Assembly (NCBI RefSeq): GCF_965638725.1
Contig: NC_134951.1
Span: 31,379,746 to 31,443,745 of the forward strand
Direction of reading: 5' to 3'
DNA from: Aptenodytes patagonicus
Lineage: Eukaryota; Chordata; Aves; Sphenisciformes; Spheniscidae
DNA length: 64,000 nucleotides
Each line of letters begins with the position of its first letter. Position 1 is the stretch's first letter. Both the position numbers and the translations under genes were made by a program. Positions 51,001 to 62,300 of the stretch are shown piece by piece. The notes under the pieces are model-generated. The model had not been told where the DNA came from. It was given only the letters and a program-made list of their open reading frames with translations, and made no database searches.

Positions 51001-54000
51001 TTTTGAACGTTGTGTGTTAATGAAATAACTAGACTAAATTACATGCTACTCTGGGCTGAAGTTTCACTTCTTAATCAGAAGACAATTTAGAGTTGTCTGG
51101 TACTTCAGCTGCAAACTTTAAGTCAAATGAACAAAAGATTTTATTAACATCATATTTTGGTGTCCTGGAAAACGTAACTACTTTTAAAAAAAACCTAGAT
51201 AAACTACTTCCCCTGTATTCCTAATCCTTGTGGTTAAGGGAGTGCTAACTAAGAATTAACACTGTGCCAGGTCTTGGCAATGTTTGGTTGCCATTTATGC
51301 ACTTCAGGATTTGGGCTGGTTTTCCTGTGTTACTGTTACAGTTGTGACCTTTTCAAACCAGTGGATCAGAATTATCTGCTGCTTCATGTGTCATGAACAG
51401 TCTTAGAAGTGGTCTGAGTCTGGATGGCAATGTTAACACTAAGTAAAAAAGATTCCTGCATAAATTTTCCATTTCCTTCCCATTTCATTACAACCACTTT
51501 TATTTCTGGCAGTGTAAATCAATCATTTTTTTGTTTGTTTACATCAGCGTTACCTTTAGAAACCTAATACACTTGGAAGAACCATCCTGTCTTATGAGCA
51601 TTAATGGGTTCAGACAACACAGTACACCCAAGAAGTGGAACTTTAAATTGTTGTAGAATTAGTGTATTACTCTGCCTTGCCTGACAAGGCTTTGCTCCTT
51701 GGACCCATTCAGATCTAATTTCCAACCCTCTCCTCTCTTCCTAGTGCTCCTTATGGATGCGTGCCTTTCCAAAGTAAGTTTTAAATTTCATAGGCATCTT
51801 CCTACTGCACTTCAGTCACCAGTGTGCTACCTACCTGCTAAACCTCTTGATCCTTCTCCTAGGAAAGCAAGTCCTGGCACTTGCTTTGGCAGGTTGAAAT
51901 ATACAATGAAATATTTGCTCTGAGAGTGTCAGACCAAAAAATACCTGTGTACTACTTGCTGAGTATCAATTGATCATGTATGGCCTATAAGAAATGCAGA
52001 GTAATTGAAACTGCTACCCTCTCTTCATCAAGTGGGTTGATTTCTTCTAATTTCCTCTAAAATATATGATTTAATACACATCTTACTGCAACCTCCTGGG
52101 AATATTGCTCAGTATTTACACTTTGGCAATGAGCATCGTGACAGTGGACCAAGTAAGCACTGTGTATTTCAGGCCATATGAGCCATTCACACTATGTTCT
52201 TTAACTGATCTTGCTTTCCCTGGGTTTACTCTTGTTCTTAGTTTTCCAACTACTGAACACTTGTTAGTGCAGCTCTGACTTCTAAAGCTTAACCATAATG
52301 TAACATATCTTTGTGCTGACAGTCATTGCATCCTTGGTGTTTTGAGTCGCTGCTCTAAGCAGGACAAATCACATTACTCTTCAAGAACAGTTACACCCTC
52401 ATCTGCACATATGCTTCATCTCTCATGTACGTAGTTCATAAAGAACCACAAACATTTTTACTGTTTGCTAGGAAAGTTAGTGCTTGATTATTGTCAGTTT
52501 ATGTTTAAGTACCCTTAACATTTGTAGTCAGAGTACTCTTCCTTATTATTGTGGATCTACCCCTACTGCCCATTTACTCACTTCACGTGACTTGTTCTCA
52601 TGCAATCCATACTGTTGTACTGTATTTACCAGTTGCTATTATTTGGTAAAGCCCTTTTTGCTCTTACTCTTAGTTATTTTCCTCTGCTTTTTTGCCTCAT
52701 AAATCTCTTCTGTCTTTTTCTCACACTTCTTTCCTTCTTTCTTGCACATTCATTGGTCTCCATAATTAAATTTCGCTTTGTTCTCTCCTGGTCCCTTGGG
52801 CTGTTCATTGCTCTCTGTCTCTTTTTCTTTTGGCTCCAATAACCACCATCAATCCAGACATGAGATATTCAATCTTGATAAGCAGCTGTTTTTTACCAAT
52901 TTGCCATCCACTAAAAGCGCAAACTGCGCTTTGAAAAATCTCATGATAATTCATTATTCTGCCAGAGTAAGGTGAAAAGCGGGGCAAAGAGTTTGGTCAG
53001 GACCTGTAGTCCCTATTCATAAAATGAAAGCTTTTATATAAAACAGAGAGAGACCCTCTAATGTGTTTGCCAGGTGGAGGAATTACTAAAAGGATGACAG
53101 TCTACAAGAAATACAATTTTGGGTTGCTCAGATTTAAGCTATTTGTACTGATAATAGTGGCTATCACAAGAAGATCCAAATCTATTCTGAAACCAGAACA
53201 CAGTTTACCTGATTTATGTATAGCACATGTCCTGGTGATCAGTGTCCTGAATCCAGATGGCATTACTTTTGAAAACCTCACTTGAAATGAGAAATCAAAG
53301 TTGAAAAGTTCATATGAAGAGAACTGAAAAGCTGTTGCAGCAGAGACAATAGAACAAGTACATTCTTACATGGAATAAGGAATTTAACAATGGCTTTCCA
53401 GAAGCTATATTCTCTTTCATTTGAGTCTACCAATTGCAACTGCTTTCTGTAATGAGATTTTAAAACTGTATCCATCTATAGGGTGATGACTGCAAATCAG
53501 GTCAAATGCAGTTCAGCTTGTCAGTTTTGTGCTTGAAACTCGCTCTGTAGGCACAACAGGGGAGGCTGGACCTTGGCAGGCAGTTTGAAAAGAGGGCCAT
53601 TTAACAGTAACTGGCGTTCTCCAAAAGATGTAAAGAGAGGTTCTCAAAGGAAAAACATAAGCTTGTACAATATTAATTTGAATCTAAGAGCTGAGGAATA
53701 GAGAGTGCGGACTGTACTACATCCCTTGCACACAGAGGCACTTCAGACACTTACAGGAAAAGTCCCTGAGCTTGTAGCACCTGTGTACCCACATTGTTGA
53801 ATATTCATTTGTGCAACCTCTCAGAGAAGAAAACAGACAGATAAAGGATTCCTATACATGAGGGTAAGAAATGCAAAACCAGCAAACTGAGGACATATTT
53901 TGAGGGTGACATGTTGGAAGAAAGCCAAGGCAGAATAAACCCTTGAAGATTATTACAGTGATGTTTGCATCTTTTATCATCATTGTCAGTGCATCCCTCA

Positions 54001-54640
54001 CCAACAGCTGGTGAAGTCAACAGGAACCTCTCCATTAGAAATTGGATAAGGTCCCAGATGCTTCCTACTTCTGAAGTGTACTCAGAAGTGTACTACTGAG
54101 CTCTTAAGTGTATTTCTTAACATACTTCATTATGGTGAGCTTGGGAATTGAATTAAGCACTATAACAGTGCTCTGCAATACTTCCTGTCCCCTTGGTATC
54201 TGACGCCACCGCGCTGTCCGTGAATTTGGTTGAATGATTTGAAAAAACTGAAGGAACAAATGGTGTTAAAAAACCACTATCTAACAATTCATAGCTTTAA
54301 ATTACTTGAATTTTTTAACAGAAAGGAGCACCACTTTCTTAAATAAAATCTATTTTGTACTTTGTGTCTCTATCTCACATTTCATTGATATATTACAAAA
54401 TACTGTGGTTTTTCACCTAGGCATTATCGCATAATTCTATGTACAGTGTACTATCCATTTGACATACCTTGTTCACAATAGGTACCGGTTGTTCCAAGAG
54501 GACAGTGACATGTGTAGCCATTAGGCAGCGGCACACAGGTACCGCCTTGCTTACACAGATGTGGAGGATTGTGCTCTGGTTCACATACTGACACTGTTTC
54601 TGTGCAAAATGCACCTTTCCATCCAGTGAGGCAGTCACAG
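28887..54640 (-). CDS. EYS: EYS, eyes shut homolog, C-terminal portion (3 coding exons)
   Basis: Minus-strand coding exons 54640-54468, 41023-40862 and 30085-28887 (stop TAA at 28889-28887). All junctions are GT-AG and phase-consistent, giving 510 complete codons before the stop. Domain order: end of one EGF, a full EGF, a laminin G domain split over two exons, two EGF modules, and a final laminin G domain. This is the C-terminus of EYS (spacemaker/eyes shut), a secreted photoreceptor extracellular-matrix protein mutated in human retinitis pigmentosa 25. The peptide closely follows the human C-terminus as I remember it. Position next to PHF3 in convergent orientation is the known amniote arrangement. 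The rest of the very long gene lies beyond 64,000. Confidence 0.94.
31300..34900 (+). mobile_element. Decayed DIRS-like (tyrosine-recombinase) retrotransposon
   Basis: Several peptides of the DIRS reverse transcriptase/RNase H protein are met in the correct order on the + strand, broken by frameshifts and stops. They are [14 protein letters not shown] (33257-33298, like the pre-RT WVL.I.SGY..F block), ILDLK (33447-33461, like DLKDAYF), VFTKCLKV (33493-33516, like R.FTKC), ASTLKQ (33563-33580), [12 protein letters not shown] (33623-33658, like .N..KS.L.P.Q) and LEMRA (34088-34102, like the RNase H LELRA). Upstream sequence (31390-31470, AHALCL...[10 protein letters not shown]) may be a gag remnant. 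About 100 nt seem missing between ILDLK and VFTKC. The outer limits are guesses. No inverted or split direct repeats were confirmed. Confidence 0.5.
35306..35414 (-). mobile_element. CR1 LINE 3' end
   Basis: On the + strand it reads CATAGAATCATAGAATAGTT, TTGGAAGGGACCTCTAAAGG, CCAACCCCCCTGCCATGGGC and ends near CAGGTTGCCCAGGG. This is the complement of a CR1 3' terminus of a different subfamily from the 3.3-kb copy. It is followed by a (GTTT)-rich tract. Confidence 0.9.
40862..41023 (-). CDS. EYS: EYS exon: first half of penultimate laminin G domain
   Basis: 162 nt on the - strand, acceptor TTGTATTTTTCAG, donor GTAAGG, phase 1 at both ends. It encodes [20 protein letters not shown] followed by [20 protein letters not shown] and [15 protein letters not shown]. 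The I.L.F.P...DGILFY pattern is the laminin G opening, and it continues in frame into the exon at 30085. Confidence 0.94.
43662..43872 (-). mobile_element. CR1 LINE 3' end
   Basis: The complement of CR1 starts with ATAGAATCATAGAATCATTA and continues through ACCTCTAAGATCATCGAGTC, CACTAAACCATGTCCCTAAG, CCAGGGATGGGGACTCAACC to TAAAGAAATTTTTATTCCC. It is the same subfamily type as the pair at 55-58 kb, here about 210 nt long. Confidence 0.93.
45010..45535 (+). mobile_element. CR1 LINE, degraded internal ORF2 fragment
   Basis: Matches the CR1 stretch between the endonuclease and RT regions in order: TGGAAGCAGGGATGGGCTAC, AACAAGAAGGGCTTC, GGAAAATGTGAGGCCACT, GACCTAGTGACAAAGGATGT, CCCTGACCCTGG, GTGCTGAGGGAAATGGC, GATGACTGGAGGAAGGCAAA. 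It has many indels and no open frame. The limits are approximate. Confidence 0.7.
45728..46260 (+). other. GC-rich block, possibly a solo LTR or other transposon remnant
   Basis: About 0.5 kb clearly richer in G and C than the AT-rich intron around it. It has repeated CCAG/CCAGG words, a TATTTAAAAG box (about 46053) and an AATAAA (about 46245) spaced as in a retroviral LTR. It carries no long conserved protein. The short open frames on both strands look fortuitous. An alternative is an intronic CpG-like island or enhancer. Confidence 0.3.
54468..54640 (-). CDS. EYS: EYS exon: EGF module
   Basis: 173 nt on the - strand between TTACCCACCATAG and GTATGT, entering in phase 2 and leaving in phase 1. 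It encodes the end of one EGF ([12 protein letters not shown]) and a complete EGF ([17 protein letters not shown] then [15 protein letters not shown]). The exit phase fits the exon at 41023. The longest open frame across this position is a different, non-coding frame. Confidence 0.92.
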
Positions 54641-54893
54641 CTATGGTGGGTAAGTAAAAGAAAGGAAAGAATGCAACATTATTACCAAAAGAAATCAACA
54701 TGTCAGTAGCAATGTAATCAAGATTTTCAAGTTTGGATACCTATATTTAGTCATCTGATCCAAAATGATTAAGAGAAAAGTGTAGTAATGAAGTTTCTCA
54801 TTTAACTTTTTGATATGTTTATTTTATTGTAAAAAAAAATACTTAAAAGGAAACGTTATTTTGAATATTAGCATTACAATATTAGCAACCGCC

Positions 54894-54914
54894 AAAAAAA
54901 AAAAAAAAAAAAAA
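54894..54914. repeat. Poly-A run, 21 nt
   Basis: A homopolymer following GCAACCGCC, about 250 nt from the EYS EGF exon, on the upstream side in EYS orientation. Confidence 0.93.
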
Positions 54915-55215
54915 GAAGCTTGTGGCTTTTTTGTGGTTTGCTCTACACATAATTCAAAAAGGCCTTGGCTTCATAAACTAGGAGGAGTCAAAGTGGAAAT
55001 TAAAAGGGAAAGGAAAGCAGTGAAGGGCAGCCATAAAAATAAAACTAGATGTCAGTATAAGGGTACTGCTAACAATTCCAAATTTTAGCTAGTAATAGGA
55101 GTCTGTCAGCAACTGCCTTTCACTTAGCCATTATATTCATTTGCTAAATACTTTTAATTGGCACATCAGAGGTAGGTTTGGTGAAGCACTTGATGGAAAA
55201 GAGGACAGTGGATTT

Positions 55216-56230
55216 CATAGAATCATAGAATCATAGAATCATTGAGGTTGGAAAAGACCTCTAAGATCATCGAGTCCAACCGTCAACCCAACACCACCAT
55301 GTCCACTAAACCATGTCCCTAAGTGCCTCATCTACTCGTCTTTTAAATACCTCCAGGGATGGGGACTCCACCACTTCCCTGGGCAGCCTCTTCCAATGTT
55401 TAACCACTCTTTCACTAAAGAAATTTTTCCTTACATCCAATCTAAACTTCCCCTGCCGCAACTTGAGGCCATTTCCTCTTGTCCTGTCACTAGTTACTTG
55501 GGAGAAGAGACCAACACCCACCTCGCTACAACCTCCTTGCAGGTAGTTGTAGAGAGCGATGAGGTCTCCCCTCAGCCTCCTCTTCTCCAGGCTAAACAAC
55601 CCCAGTTCCCTCAGCCGCTCCTCAGAAGACTTGTTCTCCAGACCCCTCACCAGCCTCGTTGCCCTTCTCTGGACACGCTCCAGCACCTCAACGTCCTTCT
55701 TGTAGTGAGGGGCCCAAAACTGAACACAGTATTCGAGGTGCGGCCTCACCAGTGCCGAGGACAGGGGCACGATCACTTCCCTACTCCTGCTGGCCACACT
55801 AGTTCTGATACAGGCCAGGATGCCATTGGCCTTCTTGGCTGCCTGGGCACACTGCCGGCTCATGTTCAGTCGGCTGTCAACCAGCACCCCCAGGTCCTTC
55901 TCTGCTGGGCAGCTTTCCAGCCACTCTTCCCCAAGCCTGTAGCGCTGCATGGGGTTGTTGTGGCCAAAGTGCAGGACCCGGCACTTGGCCTTGTTGAACC
56001 TCATACAATTGGCCTGGGCCCATCGATCCAGCCTGTCCAGGTCCCTCTGCAGAGCCTTCCTACCCTCGAGCAGATCAACGCTCCCACCCAACTTGGTGTC
56101 ATCTGCAAACTTACTGAGGGTGCACTCAATCCCCTCATCCAGATCATCAATAAAGATATTAAACAAGACCGGCCCCAGTACTGAGCCCTGGGGAACACCG
56201 CTCGTGACCGGCCGCCAACTGGATTTGACC
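55216..56230 (-). mobile_element. CR1 LINE, long near-intact 3' half
   Basis: The minus-strand copy runs from about 56230 to three CATAGAAT octamers (55216-55239; ATTCTATG on the element strand). It holds a 308-codon open frame (56232-55306) covering the C-terminal half of CR1 ORF2: [31 protein letters not shown] with the FADD form of the RT catalytic box, the thumb region and the terminal ALRDMV. The open frame suggests a fairly recent insertion. The 5' end is truncated in the RT domain, so it is not autonomous. Confidence 0.95.
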
Positions 56231-57249
56231 ATGAAAGAGGTGGCAACGTGAGTGTTATGTATCTCTGATTGTAAATCGATGCCATAAGCAAATGGTCTAA
56301 ACTGACTGAATCATTGGACTTGTTAGTGTCCACTACTCTTTATGCCTTTCTTTCATCCAGGCCAGGAGAATATAACAAAAAAATTCACACTAACCTGTAA
56401 ATTTAAAATTGGTATGAATTCTATAGAAATTGTTAAATACAAATACATTTGGCATTGAAGTTAAAAATGCCCTCCTTACTAAAAAGAAAAAGTTCCAAAA
56501 TAGTTAAAATGAAATATGTTAGGCCTATTTGTATTTTAGAATTTAGTGACACTTTATGATAAAAAAATTGTTCCCCTGAATAAAAGCACTTATTGATTTT
56601 TCCCTGTAGGTTTTCTCTCTCAAGGCTAAGAATGAAACCTCATATATTTTGATTGATTCTTAGCCCCTGTCTTTTTGTATATGTGCAAAATCTTGAATTT
56701 TTCTTCAAATTCATTGAGCTATGCTTTCTCCATTAATCAGCCCACTGTTTCTGGGCAAAATATAATGAGTCGTCTATGAAACTCTGCTGTTTCACCAAAC
56801 CTTCAGATCAGACAACAACATGTAAACAAAGCACAGCCAACAAGCCCTTCAGAGTGATAAACAGCTATTTGGAATGAAGGGGAAAAGAGGACAGGACCTT
56901 GCAAAAGCAAAAGCACCTTAATTGATCAAAGTCACCATCAGAATGCTTTCTGTCTCAGCTATAAATGTTATGCTTTGATGCATGAAAGCTACTGAGAAGG
57001 GGAAGTAATTTAACTCCCTGAGTGGCAAACAGAAATGTCCATTTCTTGTGCTGTGAAGCAGGGTGTTTGGAGCTGAAGCTACTACTGTTGGGCAGCATAC
57101 ACAAAGGTTCTTCCCCTTTCCCTTGCTTGTGTCTGCATATGTCTGTTTAAGTTTCTTTTCATTCTTGTCTTTTAGGACCTAATAAAAGTTAGGTTTTTAA
57201 ATGAGTTGAAAATTATTTGCACAGAGCTGAACAGCATTCTCCAGCATTC

Positions 57250-58351
57250 TCCTGGAGAAACTGGCTGCTCATGGCTTGGATGGGCGTACTCTTCGCTGGG
57301 TCAAAAACTGGCTGGATGGCCGGGCCCAGAGAGTTTTGGTTCCAGTTGGCGGCTGGTCACAAGTGGTGTTCCCCAGGGCTCAGTACTGGGGCCGGTCTTG
57401 TTTAATATCTTTATTGATGATCTGGATGAGGGGATTGAGTGCACCCTCAGTAAGTTTGCAGACGACACCAAGTTGGGCGGGAGCGTTGATCTGCTCGAGG
57501 GTAGGAAGGCTCTGCAGAGGGACCTGGACAGGCTGGATCGATGGGCCCAGGCCAACTGTATCAGGTTCAACAAGGCCAAGTGCCAGGTCCTGCACTTTGG
57601 CCACAACAACCCCATGCAGCGCTACAGGCTTGGGGAAGAGTGGCTGGAAAGCTGCCTGGCGGAAAAGGACCTGGGGGTGCTGGTCGACAGCCGGCTGAAC
57701 ATGAGCCGGCAGTGTGCCCAGGCGGCCAAGAAGGCCAATGGCATCCTGGCCTGTATCAGAAAGAGTGTGGCCAGCAGGACTAGGGAAGTGATCGTGCCCC
57801 TGTCCTCGGCACTGGTGAGGCCGCACCTCGAATACTGTGTTCAGTTTTGGGCCCCTCACTACAAGAAGGACGTTGAGGTGCTGGAGCGTGTCCAGAGAAG
57901 GGCAATGAGGCTGGTGAGGGGTCTGGAGAACAAGTCTTCTGAGGAGCGGCTGAGGGAACTGGGGTTGTTTAGCCTGGAGAAAAGGAGGCTGAGGGGAGAC
58001 CTCATCGCTCTCTACAACTACCTGCAAGGAGGTTGTAGTGAGGTGGGTGTTGGTCTCTTCTCCCAAGTAACTAGCGATAGGACGAGAGGAAATGGCCTCA
58101 AGTTGTGCCTGGGGAGGTTGAGATTGGATATTAGGAAAAATTTCTTCATTGAAAGGGTTGTCAAGCATTGGAAGAGGCTGCCCAGGGAAGTGGTTGAGTG
58201 CCCATCCCTGGAAGTATTTCAAAGTCGTGTAGATGTGGCACTTAGGGACATGGTTTAGTGGTGGACTTGGCAGTGCTAGGTTAACGGTTGGACTTGATGA
58301 TCTTAAAGGTCTTTTCCAACCTGAATGATTCTATGATTCTATGATTCTATG
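57250..58351 (+). mobile_element. CR1 LINE, long near-intact 3' half
   Basis: Sense-strand copy ending in three ATTCTATG octamers (58328-58351). The open frame runs to the stop at 58256-58258 and carries the same RT blocks as the copy at 55.2 kb ([31 protein letters not shown]). It starts further upstream in ORF2 ([33 protein letters not shown] in another frame) but has a small deletion at about 57336 that shifts frame before GVPQGS. It is 5' truncated and not autonomous. Confidence 0.95.
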
Positions 58352-58629
58352 TTTGCTGGGGCCTACAGTGGCAAAGGTCTATGACCAAATGCAACTCCTA
58401 AGCAAGTTGGACTGGGACTGAGAAGTTTAGATCCAAAATCTCCTAATCTTTAGAGAGGTAAGGGAAGAGGCAGTATTTCAAATCCTTTCCATCATGTGGC
58501 CTGTCATGCTGGTCTAGTTTTCTCTATATTTTCTTGGTTGTGGTTACTTACTGTTTTTGCAGACCAGGAGAACCCAATGGCTTGCAACATCACTAGTGCC
58601 TTGACGCTCAGGGATTTAAAGACCCATTT

Positions 58630-58760
58630 AGAATCATAGAATATCTCAGGTTCGAAGGGACCCATAAGGATCATCGAGTCCAACTCCCTGCTCCTCGCAG
58701 GACTACCTAAAACTAAATCATATGACTAAGAGCATCATCCAGATGCTCCTTGAATTTCTT
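58630..58760 (-). mobile_element. CR1 LINE 3' end, older subfamily
   Basis: The + strand reads AGAATCATAGAATATCTCAG, GGACCCATAAGGATCATCGA, GTCCAACTCCCTGCTCCTCG, then CATCCAGATGCTCCTTGAA. This is the complement of a CR1 3' tail with a terminal hexanucleotide variation, distinct from the neighbouring long copy. Confidence 0.88.
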
Positions 58761-59311
58761 TAGATATAAGAGGTGAGATTCATTCTGAGATCAAGACACC
58801 TAATTTTATGTTACGTTAGGTGCCCAGATGGCCTCCAGTTGCCTTCCTAGAGGTATGTGAGAAAGGCAGCTTGAGACCAAGGAAACAAGATTCTGACAGA
58901 GACCACTGAATGCTCAAGTTTAGGCAATGGGATCCTTGAGTAGGTGCCTGAGCTCATATACTAATCAACGGTGATCCAGCTAAAACAGTCAGGGGAACTG
59001 GAGCACTATCCATCCCACAAACCAATACATACATGACTCTAATGATGAGGTGCTGCATTCAATTACCTCAATGCAGGCATTTAGTGCCATCTGACATGCC
59101 ATGGTGCATCTGAAAGATCTGTGTGAAATTAGCAGATAAAACAGAAGAACTGCAGAAGACTTCTGCTCTTCTGGACGCCCTATGAAGACCAGGAAAAGTA
59201 TCCTATGATCTGTGCCATTAGAATGCCAATGTTTAGACAACTGGAAAGGCCTGGACGTCCATTGACTGTGATAGGATCTTACACATTTAGCTCACCTGGA
59301 GACACTCTAAG

Positions 59312-59342
59312 AGCTCCTAAGACTCTACGTGTCTTAGGAGCT
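59312..59342. repeat. 12-bp perfect inverted repeat with 7-nt loop
   Basis: Arms AGCTCCTAAGAC (59312-59323) and GTCTTAGGAGCT (59331-59342) enclose TCTACGT. It lies in degenerate repeat-like sequence and is not tied to any gene. Confidence 0.9.
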
Positions 59343-62300
59343 AAATCTCACTGCAAGATACTTTCCTGTTTTCAGGGTTTTTGAAGAACATGGATTAAAT
59401 TGATTCTTCTATACTCCAGCTTTTGAGTTTCTCAAGAGCAACTGCCAAAATGGCTCTTATTTTTTCTATAGCATATTTTTAGGTGGAGAAAGAATAGTAA
59501 GGCTTTCATATACAACTTTGATCATGTGTCTGAGAGGAAATTGGATAATCTTGAATCCCCTGGTTTGGAAAGGACTCTTAATAGGGTGCATTTCACAGCA
59601 TATACATGGCAAAGTCAGCCAGTTCAGGAAGCAAGAACTCTCAAATTCATAGCTCCCAGAGAAATACAACAAAAGATCGCTTTCAATTCTGGAAATTTCA
59701 GATACCACTTCAAGTTCTGTAATCTTTGTATTTAGGAAGTTAAAGTATGGTTTAATTTATTGTCTTTTTCTTTTTCTTGTTTGTTTCTTGTCAAATGCTT
59801 AACAGTGTCTTGCAGTGTTCCTAGTATGGCTTTCCAAGCTCAAAGTCCCTTACCAAAGCCAAAATGAGCTCTCAAATAAGTAACACAGTTTCTACATATG
59901 TAAGGACAACAAGTTTATGCCAGTGTTGATTACGGACCAAACCCTGAAATTTATTATATAAAAATTCAGGCAACTTTTTAAAAAAATCATGAAAAGTAAT
60001 TTCATTTTATAAACTATGTAAGCAATATGTCTGTATGTTACTACACAAAATCCTAATCAAACCAGAAGCATTTCTTGAATCTTATAGAGAAATAACTAAA
60101 GGTCCTAAAGGATTTTTGTGAAGGAATTGGAAAGTTTGCTTATATCCAATGTGGTTTCCTAAAATAAACAAAGAGTATTCTTACATTAAACATATAAGTA
60201 TCATGTTTAAAATGTCATGCTCAACGTTACCAAACCTGCAACTTCCTATAGTTATGCAAATGTGGTGTCAAATCAAACAAATAATCTTATAGCAGTAAAG
60301 GAGGGATTCAGCTCTGCAAATTCAGACACCTGAATTTAGGTGTCTACATGTAAGATGGGCATATACTCAACTATTATTGCAGAAGGAATTGTCACATTTG
60401 TCAACATCATAAGGGTATCTCGGATACTGCAGGACATCTCAAATTCATATTGGCCTGTATTGGCCACATCAGGCTATCCAAACTACTGGAGATTTCTAGA
60501 TATAGTTCTTAAATTTGTATTGTATTGGAACTGAAAGATGCTGAGCAATGAAGGAGACCTCTAAATAAAAGTGGCTTTAAATTCAGGCAGTGGAAAACTA
60601 GAGCATTGATAAAAACCAGTCTATCTTCAGGCTAGAAGGTAAAATGGAGTCTGAAGAAATTAAGATTGGAAGGAAATTAACTATATTTAAACAAAGAGAA
60701 CAATGGAATGCTGCAAAAGTGTCCTATTAAATAAGCCAAATTGGATGACAATTTTTAGACAGCAAATCCACCCCCAAAGTAGACTTTTACTAATCTAAAC
60801 CACAACAATTAAATAGAGAAATGCCTTTTCCCTTACAAACTATAAAAGTATGTCCTTTCATTAAAGAATGGTTCTGTCTTTGCACTGAAAATTGGTTCTA
60901 ATTGAATCTAACCTTATAATGAAACTAGAGCCGCTCATTTTATGGGGCATCTCTCTACCATATACGTGTATGATTTAATTTCCTAAACCTAAGTGGCTAG
61001 TGCTATTTGAAAGCTACAGAGTACCAAGAAATCCACGTGAGGCTTGGAGATATGAGAGAAGATTTATGCAAGTCCTAAGCTCTTCTGAAGCAGCAGCGGA
61101 AGGCCAAATGGTCTACCCAGGGGTATCTAAAGTGACACTGCATGCTTACATTTAGCATTTAGCATTATGTCTGATGTTCTGTTCAAAGTGCACACAAGAC
61201 ATACTTTTTCTCTTACTTCAGCAACAAGCAATAGCCATAACACATCATAAACCATCTTGTTATATGTAATTTTCTATTGTGTATGATTCTGTGCCATAAA
61301 TAAAATAATGGAGGATATTATTGTCCCTTGAACATAAAATTCTTCACTTTATTATTCAAATATTTCCTCTTTATTTTGTTAAAACATAGTAGTTGTGCTC
61401 TGTTCCTGGCCAGAATGTAAAGTTTAATGTATATTTCTGCTTCTATTTAAATCAAAGCATTATCCCTATAGCAACTGAATCTACAGCTTAATGGCACTGC
61501 ACACTTTCTAGCAGGGTGGTGAAAGCAAGACATAAAAATAGCTCCAAACAGCAACAAAAACCTCTGGAGAGATCTTGTTTCAGGAGAAAAAATGTTTGAA
61601 CATAAATCCGGTTCCCTCAAGGACTCTGCTCTTCAAAGGAACACAGATGATTAGAAACAGAAAGAAGTTCCCTCTAAGAAAATGTGAGACGGTTTTGACA
61701 GCTACTATACATTGACAAAAATGATATGCATACTACATCCACACCTCTTTGGCAATGTTTCACTTTTTTATGAGAGGAAAAAATGGCCATTACTGGTACA
61801 TGCATGCATATATACATAGTCTGTGAAGACCTGTCCTGAAATAGGAGGAGAGGAATATAACTCAGTAGTAGGTCAGTACAAATTAAAACCAACCAAGCAA
61901 ACAAAACCTAGAAAAAACAAATTACCCCCTCACCACCACAATTTTAGAACAATCTCTAAACAAATCTGGAATACAAATTATGAAGCTAGAACTTTGCCTA
62001 TAATATCAAGCTTCCAATGTAGCTATGTCACCAGCTGCCACTCTAGCTTGCCGCCTGCTTTCCAAATGTTCTCTAGATCTTGCTGGTGGTGGCTCTGTGT
62101 ACCTTATACACATGAAGAGGACTTAGCACTGCTGGGTAAGTTGCTGAAGCAAGGATTCAGGGTGGTGTAGGTGGGCAGATGGGAGAGGCATTCTTCAGCC
62201 CACACTTCTGATATTTTTTTTTCTTGCAGTTTTGGTTTTGTATCTCCTCTAATATGGTCATAAGTGAAAAGAGTGCCATTCTCCTTTCTTGTTCCTCAGA

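Larger units (their letters stand above)
41024..54467 (-). other. EYS intron (13.4 kb)
   Basis: GT-AG intron between the EGF exon and the first laminin G exon of this window. It contains a CR1 3' piece (43662-43872), a degraded CR1 ORF2 fragment (45010-45535), a GC-rich block (45728-46260) and degenerate repeat-like sequence around 47.8-48.5 kb. No coding exon was recognised. Confidence 0.8.

Noticed and set aside
54417..54701. 94-codon minus-strand frame across the EYS EGF exon
   Set aside because: It reads the exon in the wrong frame. The splice-consistent frame yields the EGF cysteine pattern.
55396..56184. 262-codon open frame on the + strand
   Set aside because: Antisense of the CR1 reverse-transcriptase frame. 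The matching antisense frame (57380-58222, - strand) occurs on the second CR1 copy, which explains both.
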